Source: Melampsora larici-populina 98AG31 (Eukaryota > Basidiomycota > Pucciniomycetes > Pucciniales > Melampsoraceae). From it: a stretch of DNA of 64,000 nt. The first letter of the stretch is position 1; every line of letters starts with the position of its first letter. Of this stretch, positions 1 to 10,312 are shown piece by piece. The notes under the pieces were generated by a model that was not told the origin of the DNA, made no database searches, and worked only from the letters and a program-made list of their open reading frames with translations. The translations under genes were made by a program, and so were the position numbers. The stretch spans positions 2,544,399-2,608,398 of the forward strand of contig NW_006768767.1 in NCBI RefSeq assembly GCF_000204055.1. The letters are read 5' to 3'.

Positions 1-2447
1 TGTCGTCTAGTTGATTTATGACCTTGTCATAACAAATTTCATTCGTCAGTTGTAAACGTTTAATCGCCTTCTTCTCGGTGATACCAATGAACTCTAATTG
101 CAATGGACAAGGTCGATATGAACTGTCGAAAAAGAATAGTCCTTTCTTGGGATTGACGCGTAAGAATTTAGCGACATCTAGATAGTTGGGTAAGGTAGCT
201 GACAAGCCGACTAGTCGAACATATTCGTGATTTTGTTCCATTCTACGAATCGTCCGTGATACCAAAGCTTCAAGAACAGGACCACGCTCGTCGTGCAAGA
301 GATGAATCTCATCAATGATGATCAATCCGACCAAATTAGTGTAACTGGTATCCGTGCTTTTACGAGTGATGACATCCCATTTTTCAGGAGTAGTGACGAT
401 AATCTGAGTCATCGAGATTTGGTCCTTTGTCATTTGTCGATCACCAGTCAACTCCCCAACCTGGATACCAAGGTATTTCAGTCGACTTGAAAAATTGCCA
501 ACCATCTCTTGAACTAAAGCCTTCATTGGTGCTACATAGATGATCTTGATCGAAGCAAAATCGATTTCACCCGTAGATTCATTTCGGTGCTTTGCAATCT
601 CGTTCAGAACAGTCAACATTGCTACATTTGTCTATCAAAAAGAGGTCACGAGAAATACCACAAGACATCAGCTAGCCAGAATAGCATCAAACGAGGAAAA
701 ATGACTCACTTTACCAGCCCCTGTAGGAGCGCACAATAGAATTGGATCATCTTGACCAAACGCGATAGGAAAAGTTTTGCTCTGAACACGGTTCAGACTG
801 GTAGCCCCTTTGAAAGCTTCTCTACACCAAGATGGCAATTCCGAAATCTTCACCAAATCTTCACTACTGACAATCGCTTTTTGAGGTGCCGGTACACGAA
901 TCTCTTCATAACCTTTTCCAGTAGGTTGAACTTTATGAGAACCTTCTGGCAATTTACATTTTTTGTTGGTCATAGTACGCGAGCCTTGATTAAACTTCAT
1001 CGAATTGAGATCAACAACCTTCTTAGGGTTAGGGAGAAATGAGTTGGGGATCAGGTTGGCCTTGGTGGGGAATGCAGATTTTGATTCATCGCTGTCGATG
1101 TCCATCTTGCTAGGCTCATTTGTGGCTTGCAATTGAGGATTAACGATGCCTCGACCAGTAGTCAGCGCTTTTACGATCCATCCAACTCCCTTTTCTCGCA
1201 TCACAACTGCCAAATTGACCTTCTCGTCCTCATCACTACGAGACCATTTAGTTCCCCAGACGATGATATCACGGTTTTTTGTCAAGATCGACACTAGCTC
1301 AAATTTATCGTAATCAAACAGATCGACCAAACTGTTCTCGAGGTCCCGTAGGCTAGAGTTGTCGGCAGAGAGAAGATTGATGGCCTCCTTCGTCTTAGCT
1401 TCGGCCTCGATAGGGTCAAGAAAATGTGAACCGATAAGCCGTTGAAGCCAAAATCCATCGATATCGTGAATTGTGAGTTCTTGCTTAGATTTCTTGGTTC
1501 TGAGACCGGTTTGGGCGTTCTTGGTCGTGTCGGGTCCAATGGTAATTTGTTCATCAGCATCGATTGGATTAGGATCACGATCATCGTCGTCTTCATCACG
1601 CTCATCATCGTCGCCACTTTCTTCTTCGCTGTTCTCTTCATCCCTGATTTCAAATTCATCTTCATCACTATCTTCAGCACCCTCGTCATCCTCGAATACG
1701 ACCGCAACTCCGTTGTTATCATCGTCTAGCTCATTCGCCCTTGTTTTTCCTTCACCATCTTCTCCTCCCTCGCCAGATCCCTGCTGATCGGCGTCTTCTC
1801 CCCCATAATCAGTAAGTTTCTTGCAAAGATTGCTGAGCTCGTTGAATTTCTCATTTGGAATGATTCCGAGAAATTCTTCAATTGCACGCTTCTTGTCGAG
1901 ATCTTTTGGATATTCATTATCGTTCTTCAGAGTCTCAATGGTCATATCGGCTGCTGATCGGATAATGTCATTAGGTTGATCACCTAGTGTGAGATGAACA
2001 GTCGAAAGCAAGATTTCATAGATTTGTTTTGTTTCACTTGTTCGAGGTTTATAATTCAATCCTTCAATCTCTTGTATAGCTTCGATCACATCACCGTACC
2101 TCCTTCCGCTTGCTTCAGTTACCTTTCGAGGTCGCTCGTCATGATTTGCTGCATGTTTTGATTTCTTCTTTGAAATATCTTGCTTCAAATTAACTGACTC
2201 CTTGAAGGCTCGAGATCCCATCGATTTGGGATCTATCCGACCCACTAAAGTTTCAGGTTCACCCGTTGGCTCATTATCTCGTCGTGGAATCTTTGATCGG
2301 TCGGCTGTCAATACGAGCGATGACATCGCCGCATACTGAAAAATAGAAACTTGGTCAGAATTGATGGTGCTTTAGGTTGAAATATCCAAAAACAAGATCA
2401 AATAAACTCACTTGATAACCTGAGAAATCCCTGTTCTTGGGTGGCAT
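1..2447 (-). CDS. BRR2: Brr2, U5 snRNP RNA helicase (5' part, cut by window start)
   Basis: This is the N-terminal part of the Ski2-like helicase that unwinds U4/U6 during spliceosome activation in the nucleus. Three exons are visible: 2412-2447 (12 codons starting MPPKNRDF), 710-2335, and 1-631, which runs off the window. Introns at 2336-2411 and 632-709 have GT-AG borders and keep phase. The N-terminus shows the family signature SLVLTADRS...[11 protein letters not shown] and an ITDYGG-like LTDYGG segment. A long Asp/Glu-rich acidic stretch lies at about 1540-1800. Helicase motif I APTGAGK is split from TNVAML by the second intron. Exon 3 carries the DEIH box and the conserved [15 protein letters not shown] segment. 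Human Brr2 is about 2,100 residues, so most of the protein lies outside the window. The start was chosen because exon 1 gives the short N-terminal lead typical of the family. Confidence 0.97.
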
Positions 2448-4073
2448 CTTGAGGACTGAATTCAAGTGACAAAGTGAAGTGCACAAGTGCTATCGATGGG
2501 GAGGTAAAAGTACCCTCAGCTGCGATTCCAAGACCGATACTATTTGTACAAGATTGAGATTGAGTAGTGAGTGAGGGATATCAAAAGAAGGGTGTTTCTT
2601 TGAGATATGGTTGGTTTGATTTGGGAAGAACTTGGTTGGTATTTTTTGAATTCTGGCTGATCGATCAACCAACGCGCTTCAGAGGCGAGCTTGGACCTGT
2701 CATATCACATACATCCTCACCCTTAGAACCATACATCTTGAAACGTACACCACATCTTTGCTCACTTCGGTATCCGCCAATCTCACTCATTATAATTTCT
2801 GCCTCCATAGGAATCCAAACAGTCTGGATAGCATGTTTTATTGGATTTAGCTGGATCTATCTCATATCCAAATCCAATCTCATGTTACTTTCTTTCTTTA
2901 GAATAGTTACGAGTCATGAATGAAGCTCTTGTAATTTGAAAATTTATTGAGATCTTGAAGTTGTGAATCTCATCACACAACATTCAATCATTAAATCACA
3001 TATGTGATGAATCATGTGACTTTGTTCACTTTGACCAAATCGTCCCAATTTGACTTTTCCAGAATGAAAAAGAAGAACACAATAATGTCTCCTTGCCCAA
3101 TCCCACAGCATTTTGTAAAGCATATTGAAAACGCCCATTGGTAAATTGATAAAAAAAGAACCTTTTGTTCCAAGAGGTTGAAAAATTTAAACTGCAAAAA
3201 TCAACAAAAAACCAAGTATAATAAATGCCTAAAGCCCTGTTTGATTTCCATCTTCTCCTATTTTGGACCCTTTGTCCACTCCAATTTTGTTGGCCAATCA
3301 TCATTCTTAGCTAAGTGATCAGAGTCTTCATTTGAGAGATTCAATTTTTCTGCCAACATATGTTAGTGTCATGGTCATCTGCAAATCTAGCACATAAAGC
3401 TTCATTTTTGCACCAATTTTGCATTTGACCCATTTTCCAGCATCTCTAACACTGCCTTGGTTGTTGATGATGATGATTGGTTCCTGTGATTTCAATACCT
3501 AGATAGAATGAACTACCACATTTTTTATTTTTTCCACTAATATTATGTCGTAAAAAGATATCACTACTGATCTGTGCATCTGATTTGCTGATACTGGATT
3601 TCCTAGCCACCTTGCCAATACAATGAACTGGGTGAATGTAAGTAACCTAGGGTTAGTAGATGATCCCTACTGATATCTACTGATAGAATAAAAGAAAGAT
3701 TACTGCATATGTTTTGTATGTTCATGACAACCACCAGATATCTATCTTACCTTATAACAAAAGATAGATAGCTGTCCCCTCCTGCAGTTTGTTATGTTCA
3801 ACAAGAGTGTTTGTTGATCTTGTAGTTTTATAAGCTTTAGAAATTTTTGATAGGTAAATTCAGCAATGAGATAAATATTGGTTGAATGTGATATAGAGAG
3901 ATGAGATGAAATAAAAGAAGACTGGGCACAACAAAAATTAATGAAAGACAAGAACTTATTAAGAGCAGACAATATGTGAGCTTTGTAAATCCTTCACTGA
4001 CTCTGAGAACATATCTGGGCATCATATCAAATACCAATTGTTTCAGATACCTAAACTAGATGATTTGATATAA
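2448..4073. other. AT-rich intergenic DNA between BRR2 and the 9.5-kb element
   Basis: About 1.6 kb upstream of BRR2 with no convincing gene. Open frames here are short, rich in aromatic and hydrophobic residues and lack splice-linked partners. The BRR2 promoter should lie in the first few hundred bases. The stretch ends at the left target-site copy CTACACTCC (4074-4082) of the mobile element. Confidence 0.6.
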
Positions 4074-4082
4074 CTACACTCC
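4074..4082 (+). repeat. Left target-site duplication CTACACTCC
   Basis: Nine bases directly left of the TIR, repeated exactly at 13646-13654 directly right of the other TIR. Host sequence outside the two copies differs (…ATATAA on the left, CTTCAAGCC on the right), as expected for a duplicated target. Confidence 0.93.
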
Positions 4083-4347
4083 CTAACTTAACTAAGTCCC
4101 TCGATGCTGAGACAGCTGTCATTCAAGCAAGTTGAATCCGCATGTCTCAGCATGAGGGACTTACATCTAATCTCGGGTTTTTGGCCTGAGGGGTAAGAAA
4201 TCCTTCGCAGAGGAAATCTTGTTTTTCCCATTCCCGTTAGCTCACCGAGGAACATTTTACGCCGCTTCGTAAGCATATGCGCTGAGCCTTGCGCCATAAT
4301 GTACAACAGGAATTGTCGAGATTCCTCGGTTATTCACCGAGCTACAT
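4083..4347 (+). repeat. Left 265-bp terminal inverted repeat with internal hairpin
   Basis: Reverse complement of 13381-13645. Within it, 4093-4114 (TAAGTCCCTC...GAGACA) and 4143-4163 (TGTCTCAGC...GACTTA) form a near-perfect 21-bp stem with one bulged G at 4103 and a 28-nt loop. A 72-codon open frame spans part of the repeat in both copies, but it is probably incidental. The repeat contains no clear promoter motif that I can name. Confidence 0.92.
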
Positions 4348-4521
4348 ATGGAACAATGGAGAAAAATGTAAGTAATGGCTTTTGTGTAAAGCCATAACCA
4401 AAAGCACAGCACGTGTGGTCAGAGTGGTATCCTGCTAGCCTCTCGGGGTACCACCAGAAGTTCTCTTGGCTGCCACTTGTCGAATCTCATATCTCAATAC
4501 TCTCCACTTATTACCTTCAAA

Positions 4522-6534
4522 ATGCTTACTCGCTCGAATTCAAAGACCTCCAATTCCAGTCCAATCAAAACTACACCCGCGATTTGGCAAAGTAAGGACA
4601 GGGAATTGACCAAGCCGGAGGTTCCATCAACGCTAGTTAATAATACGAAGGAATATCAGACAAACGTCGTTTCAAATAAATTTATCTCAATGTTTGATCA
4701 ACCAGGTCGAGAACCTCAAATTGAATCAGTTGTTGCGCTAGTTAATAAGAGAAATACTTTTCTACGGGCGGGCACTGGCTTCGGAAAGTCGCGAATTGCT
4801 GAGGTTTACGCGGCATTGCATCCAAACAAGCCAAAATACATTGTTTTGACAATTGTCCCTCTGGATTCGCTAGGCAACAACCAGGTACGTTGTTCAGCGG
4901 AGATTGATGCGATGAATCAAATTTTATCTCATCCTGATTTGGTGGCCTGTAGATTGCTAGCAAGATTGCGAGAGGCATATCCGCTATCAATTGCAATGCA
5001 GAAAACGCAACCAAGAAGAATTTCGATGATATAAAGAATGGAGTTTACCAGTTTGTTTACATGGTGAGCCTAACACTGCGAATATAATGTATTTTTCCGA
5101 GGTGAAAAATGATTACATTTATTTCACAAAATGATTAAAAATGCATTAATTCTGCATTAATTCTGCATTTTTCTGCATTAATTCTGCATTATTAATCATT
5201 TTGTGCATTAATGTCAATCATTTTTCACCTGGGAAAAATACATTATTTTTGCAGTGTAAGCTTTATTGACATTTGTTATTTTCGTCAAACTGACGTGTCT
5301 GTGTAATTTGGGTAGAGTCCTGAGGTGTATCTCAACAATCTACTATTTCGTTCTGTATTTTTCTCAAATGACTTTCAAAGAAGATTAATTTTAATGGTGA
5401 TTGATGAAGCACATATGGTTTACGAATGGGGACTGTGTAAGGGTGGAAGTAGAATATTACATTATGGGTTACAAGTTAGGGTATGGGTTTAGATAGAGGG
5501 TTTCAAGTAGATAGATTTGGTTCTTCCCCCCTTACCGTTTTCCTTTTTTCCTTCGTGGTTTCTCTCATCTTTTATTATCTCTATTTGTTCTACTGGTTTC
5601 TGATTCTCTCAAGTGCTGGACTAGAATTGATACAAGGGGTTTAGATAAACCCTCGCTCTTTCGAGAGCTGTGCCAAACTTCGACTCAGTGAAGGTGGAGA
5701 TATCACTCCACCTTACAGACTGGTGAAGTCTCGTGCGGCTCGTCATTCGTCGGTGCATCTTCGAACTCAGGATCGGGCAGTTTTTCGCCCTTCTTACGGT
5801 AATCTTCATCTCCGATTGACTTCAAGCAATGTGCTGGTCCTTCTCTTGTCCGCTACCTGTCGACCAGAGGCTGTTCAGCAAATCATGGCCAACTTGAAAT
5901 GGAAAGAAGGGGACGTTGTGAAGCTCGAGGGTGAGCTGGTTAGACCGGAAATCAGACTAATTCGAATGCCTCTCAAATTCCCTTCGAAACCCGGCTGCGA
6001 CATCCGGCGTTTTTTTGCTCCAAAAACAATCATACATGATTCATTGATACCCCAGACGCTTGTTTACTCAAACACTCAAAACGAAACCCTGGCAATCCAT
6101 CAAGCAATCCATTCCGCTCGTGAAGATTTAAATGGACGTTTCAACGGTTCNNNNNNNNNNNNNNNNNNNNNNNNNNNNNNNNNNNNNNNNNNNNNNNNNN
6201 NNNNNNNNNNNNNNNNNNNNNNNNNNNNNNNNNNNNNNNNNNNNNNNNNNGAGCGGTCTCAACCCGTGTTCCAAACCACTACCATAATCTCTCGGAACAA
6301 ACTCTCGCAAACTTTATCCGCTCCTGGAACTATCAATATGTTACTTCAAAGAATTCGACCGTCAAAAGTCAGTTTACCGACACAGTTCTAAGCGGAACAA
6401 TCGTTTTGCAAGATAACATTCTGAAAGACCGGAAGACGAAGGAGGTTTCTCGATATCGATGGGGGTCATTAGGAGATACAGTGGTGGATGCCAAAGGCAA
6501 TCGTGAAGACACACCTGTTGAAACTCAGGGATAG
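4522..6534 (+). CDS. RecQ-like DEAH helicase 1 of the element (contains assembly gap)
   Basis: Superfamily 2 helicase of the RecQ/Sgs1-like group. Exons 4522-4884, 4953-5063 and 5316-5436 splice in phase with GT-AG borders; a further exon begins near 5692 and runs into the 100-N gap. The chosen start MLTRSNS matches the start MLTRSRS of helicase 2. Motif I is GTGFGKS, motif II DEAH, motif III SATC, and a motif IV-like stretch is LVYSNTQN. Motifs V and VI should lie in the gap. After the gap a frame continues to TAG at 6532-6534 and probably encodes the C-terminus, although its link to the helicase is inferred. The intron at 5064-5315 carries a 183-bp miniature transposon. The gene converges on helicase 2, whose stop is the next base. 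Confidence 0.8.
5074..5256. mobile_element. 183-bp palindromic MITE with TAA duplication, in a helicase intron
   Basis: The ends CACTGCGAATATAATG (left) and the reverse complement of the right end, CACTGCAAAAATAATG, match over roughly 70 bp and include GGTGAAAAATGATT on both arms. The direct repeat TAA lies at 5071-5073 and 5257-5259. The centre holds several ATTCTGCATTA tandem units. TAA duplication and the foldback structure fit a non-autonomous PIF/Harbinger-type element. It lies wholly inside intron 5064-5315 and leaves both splice sites intact. Confidence 0.85.
6151..6250. other. Assembly gap (100 N) inside helicase 1
   Basis: Exactly 100 N, commonly a placeholder for unknown length. 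It removes the expected motif V/VI region of helicase 1. Confidence 0.98.
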
Positions 6535-8838
6535 CTAAACCGCGATCTTGGTTCTTTTAGCTGATTTGCCCTTCTTCCCCACGTATGGTGGTGGTTTGCG
6601 CTTGGTTGCCTTAGCACCAGTGACCCCAGACCCCGCAGTCGTCAAAAGGTCCGCCTGCAAATAAGGAGTATGTCAAAAATAAGACTCTAGTCAGTATGAC
6701 AAAGTTATATATCACCAAATGTAATTGAAACCATACCGCTTTGTCCTTTGTGCTTGCGTCTTTTGCCTTAGTGACATTAGAGGCACCTTTTCGCTCGCTT
6801 TTGTCTTTGCGTTGTTATACATTGTCATTTTTCAGGTACTGTTACAGGTGGGTTGTTGATGATTTTCAGCCTTTATTGTTAGTACATTAACCAATTTCTG
6901 TGTGTAAAATTAAAAAAAATACTCATCATGACGCCCCAACACCTAGGAACAAGGTGCATATTTTTTCAGATTTTTAGCTCTCTCCCTGTTGCCTCAGGAG
7001 TTTTCTACGTCAGTAGTTTTCTTTACCGCCCGGTAAAGATTACAATTTTTGTAGTGTCAAGATCTTCTGTTGCGCTAGGAAAAAATTAGCTGCATTTGAA
7101 TCGCAGTTAGAGCATAGGCACGGTGCCATATTGGCATCCGCCTGCCTTTGAATTTCACTCGTCACGGCTGGGTCATTTGTCGATATCGGTATGTTAGTTA
7201 CACCTAGGAATCGATTGGAGGAGAAACATTAGGATAGACAACAGCAAATCAAGGTGAAAAGCAAAGCAAACTACTCACCTTAGTAGAACCTCAAAAGCCA
7301 CCCGTAAACATACCTCAGTGTTACACATTGCGTGCATATGATGATCGTGGTCTTGAAGACTCGGATGAGGCAAAGCCGAAAGTGAATCCTTGTCAGACTG
7401 CGACAATTGATTGACTATCAAAAACGCAACAGCTGGTTGACCGTCTCGCCCGCCTCGCCCGGCCATTTGGATCACCTCCAGCGGATCCAGCTGACCCATG
7501 ATGATTACCCTTCTCACACAAGTCCAGTTTTGGCCTAGACCAAGAGCATTAGTACAGGTCATCACGGAAAAGATCCCCTTCGCAAAATCTTGAGCACGTC
7601 GAGTCTTATCAATGGGACAGGTCGAGGCGTGATGATGTCGTACTGAGGTACTCAAGCCGTTGGAAGATTCAGTTTCGTTTTGGCGCGCCGAATTGATTGC
7701 TTTAAGGGCTAAGTAGGTGTTGTTTTGTGTATGACAGTACACCAGAGTGGGTACAAGCTCTGAGTCGGTTACCGTTGTTTTAGGTGCAAAGAACTTCTTT
7801 AGCAAGTCCATTGAAGAAGCTCCGTGCCTGAGCGTGACCCGGATGAAACGGATCCCAGGTCGTACTAATTCGCTTCGATGAATGTCAATGCTATCTCTAG
7901 TGATTTTGAGACTTGCAAGGATTTGGTCGAAGTTGCGAGGAGGGCAAGTTGCTGACATGAGCAGAGTTGGTACTGATTCGGTGGCTAGAAAGCGCTCCAC
8001 TAGGTTTCCGTATGAAGGCCGAAAAGCCGTTCGATCTTGCTGTATCTGAAATGATCGGTAATTCTTGATTCGGCCCGACAAGGCAAGGCCCCAACAGTAG
8101 ATGAGGTGAGCCTCATCTACAACCTTGAGAACCAAACGGTTCTGGAAACCCTTGGAAAAATAGAGACGTTTGAATTGAGAGTTATTCAAGAAGATTTCCG
8201 GGGACTATTAAGCACATGTCGAGTGTGGTCAGCTCAGCAATGATCCAAAAATGATTGGAATCAAGTTCAGGGCTTACCACATAAATAAATTGATATTTTC
8301 CGGCAAGTACCTCTTTGAAAGCTGCTTGCGTGAAGGACGCCCGTGTCAGATTGATAGCAGATAGACCATTTCTAGCCTTTTCTTCAACCTGTCCAAATGC
8401 CCAATAAATAGCAAGTTAAGTTGAATATAGAACCGAAGACAGAGAAACATTTGAGACACTTACTTGGTTATCTCCAAGCGCGTCTAATGGATTCAAAGTC
8501 AAGATGATAGGTGCACATGCTTTGGTGAACATTAGATAGAATAACTCCGGTATTCGAGACTTGCCATAGCCGGTACACGCAAGGAGAAAGACGTCCCGTT
8601 TTCGAACCAGACTCATGGTTGAGTCAACTTGTAAGGCTCGAGCAATCATTTTGAATGTGCTGTAAAATAAATCTCGTATCACTTTTTGTTGTTCTTCATC
8701 GTCTTCCTTGAGTAATGACTTTGAGATTGATGGGCGGAACTCTTGAGGGTTAGCTTTGGTGGCCGCTGGCGATGTGACTGGGATTCTGCCAACATCAGGC
8801 AAAGGTGGAATAATAGCACTGCGAGAGCGAGTAAGCAT
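6535..8838 (-). CDS. RecQ-like DEAH helicase 2 of the element
   Basis: Paralogue of helicase 1 on the opposite strand. Exon 1 (8464-8838) starts MLTRSRS and holds motif I TGYGKSR. After two introns the exon from about 8212 down to 7275 contains DEAH, SATC, LVYCHTQN, motif V (TCTNALGLGQNW) and motif VI (QMAGRGGRDGQ). All core motifs of the RecQ-like fold are present. Further exons at about 7090-7200 carry a Cys pair (CLCSNC) placed like the RecQ zinc region, then a Lys/Ser-rich exon near 6745-6815, and a basic tail ending ...KRTKIAV at 6535. The last exons are inferred from splice borders and are less certain. Helicase 2 lacks the intron that follows WGL in helicase 1. The stop (6535-6537) abuts the stop proposed for helicase 1. 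Confidence 0.78.
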
Positions 8839-9247
8839 GACGTAGTTGTTGGTTGGAGGGCAAGTGAATGCGCATCGATGCTGATGGTGGCGTCTTATCA
8901 GTTATGTACGGCAGACGCGTCCCCCCCTAAGGCTTACTGCTTAAGGATTACTGCCATTAGGTCATAAGACTTTCATGGCCTACGACAGTTTCTACCCAGC
9001 ATAAGGTTATGTCCGGAATCGCACGAGGTCAAATCGATCAAATCAGATTGACCGCCTGTACACCCGTTCTTAGGCTGTTACAGGAAGACGTAAGGAGCAT
9101 ATTTACTCATGCCTCCCAAATATGCAAACCGAGTCTGTTTCTGTTGAAAGTAGTACCAACTTATGTAGACAGATGTAGAGAACAAGATACGAGAAACATG
9201 GAACTTTTTGTGGAGAGGTTTTGAGGTGAAGTTGAAAAAAGTACATA
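8839..9247. promoter_or_regulatory. Probable divergent promoter region between helicase 2 and the Gln/Asn-rich gene
   Basis: About 400 bp separate the start codons of helicase 2 (minus) and the plus-strand gene at 9248. No long gene is evident here. No TATA or named operator can be assigned, so the promoter role is inferred from the divergent layout only. Confidence 0.35.
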
Positions 9248-10312
9248 ATGGTACTTAAATCTTGGAAGTCCTCCGCGAAAAATCGCGAGTCTGCGATAAG
9301 CCCCTCTCCGAGGTCGCGGACGTGGCCGCGGGAGAGGGGCTTAGTTAAGCTTACTCCATCTGGGGCCAAAAAACAAAAGGTACCTACCTCTACAAAAAAA
9401 ACAAAAGCTTCTGCCCCTCGTGGACGACACAAAAAGCCTCACGGTGTTATCTTATCGCAACAACCCTCTACAGTTGAAAGCCACATCGTGGATGTGCTGC
9501 CGGCCTCTGTTCCTCGCCACTCAGGTCAAGGTTGGGCTAATCATCAAATGCCTGATGATCAACCCAACAAAGAAAACGATGTCCCCTCAACTTGAGTTCA
9601 ACCTCACCCAAATGCGCGGAATGTGTTACAGATTCAATCGCAACCGCAGACTGCCTTAATGAGTCAACCTGTGTTACAGGATGTATCTCAAGCCCAACCT
9701 GTCTTAATGACTCGACCAGAACACCGTAGATCTCAAATTGAACACGATGGAAGCATATCAAGCTACTGGAAGGACCCTTTTGTTGGACCCCAAACGTATG
9801 TACCAACTCAAGTTGGTTTCAATGGTTGATTCAATGAACAATTAGACATGCAAGGTTGTTCACCAAACATAGATTTTCGCCAATCGAACTTTACAAACCA
9901 TCGGACTGATTCATTCTTTGAACAACAACTAAATGGTAACCCCTCAGCGCATCTGAATAGTAGCATTCCGGTGCATCAACAGTCTCAAAGTGTTACAAAT
10001 TCGATTAATCCAAATATCACAAATAACCAACATTTGAACACTATGGTGAGTCTTACGCAAATTTCAACTTTTACAATATGATGATGAAATCTAATTGTAA
10101 CATTGTTCTCGGTAATGCGTTTACTCAGCAAGCCGATTATCGGCGGGACAATCAACATCGAGGACTTCCGCTGCCCCCCCCCTTATTTGGATCCGCGTCC
10201 TCCTCAGCAGGCAGAGTCGAGTTTGGGCATCCCCAGCGGTACCTCGTTCCGTTCTTTTCCGCTTCCTCCTTCAGCAGAATATCCTGCATCTTCGAGAACC
10301 CATGAGAAGTGA
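9248..10312 (+). pseudogene. Gln/Asn/Pro-rich protein gene of the element, with two in-frame TGA codons
   Basis: One reading frame runs from 9248 to a GT donor near 10044, interrupted only by TGA at 9593-9595 and 9827-9829. It begins with a basic Lys/Arg/Ser/Thr segment (for example KKQKVPTSTKKTK), then becomes rich in Gln, Asn and Ser with repeated QPVL motifs. A probable final exon follows an acceptor near 10134 and has Pro-rich coding potential to about 10305-10312. It would overlap the 3' end of the DUF6589 gene on the other strand. A C8 run at 10174-10181 makes the last frame uncertain. I do not recognise the family. Composition suggests a nuclear, disordered DNA- or RNA-associated protein, but this is inference. 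The start may lie later, because 9297-9350 copies the element-end motif. Confidence 0.5.
9297..9350. repeat. Internal hairpin resembling the element's terminal motif
   Basis: TAAGCCCCTCTCC (9297-9309) and GGAGAGGGGCTTA (9331-9343) form a perfect 13-bp stem, followed by GTTAAGCTTA. The right TIR ends GAGGGACTTAGTTAAGTTA; here the text is GAGGGGCTTAGTTAAGCTTA, two differences in 19. It may be a remnant end of a related element or an internal transposase-binding site. Confidence 0.6.

Noticed and set aside
1442..1787. Ser-rich and hydrophobic frames on the plus strand inside BRR2
   Set aside because: They are antisense to the acidic region of Brr2; Asp/Glu codons read backwards give Ser and Ile/Val runs.
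2567..2923. 118-codon plus-strand frame upstream of BRR2
   Set aside because: It overlaps the expected promoter, has random hydrophobic composition and no splice partner or known motif.
4088..4306. 72-codon frame in the left TIR, repeated at 13422-13640
   Set aside because: It is identical in both TIR copies only because the repeats are identical. It shows no codon bias or domain and is best seen as an accident of repeat sequence.
7021..7075. Palindrome CTTTACCG-CC-CGGTAAAG followed by GTAGTG as a possible MITE end in helicase 2
   Set aside because: No matching left end or target duplication was found within helicase 2, so a mobile element is not supported.
9009..9224. 71-codon plus-strand frame between helicase 2 and the Gln/Asn-rich gene
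   Set aside because: No family features, no link to the following frame, and it lies in the likely promoter.
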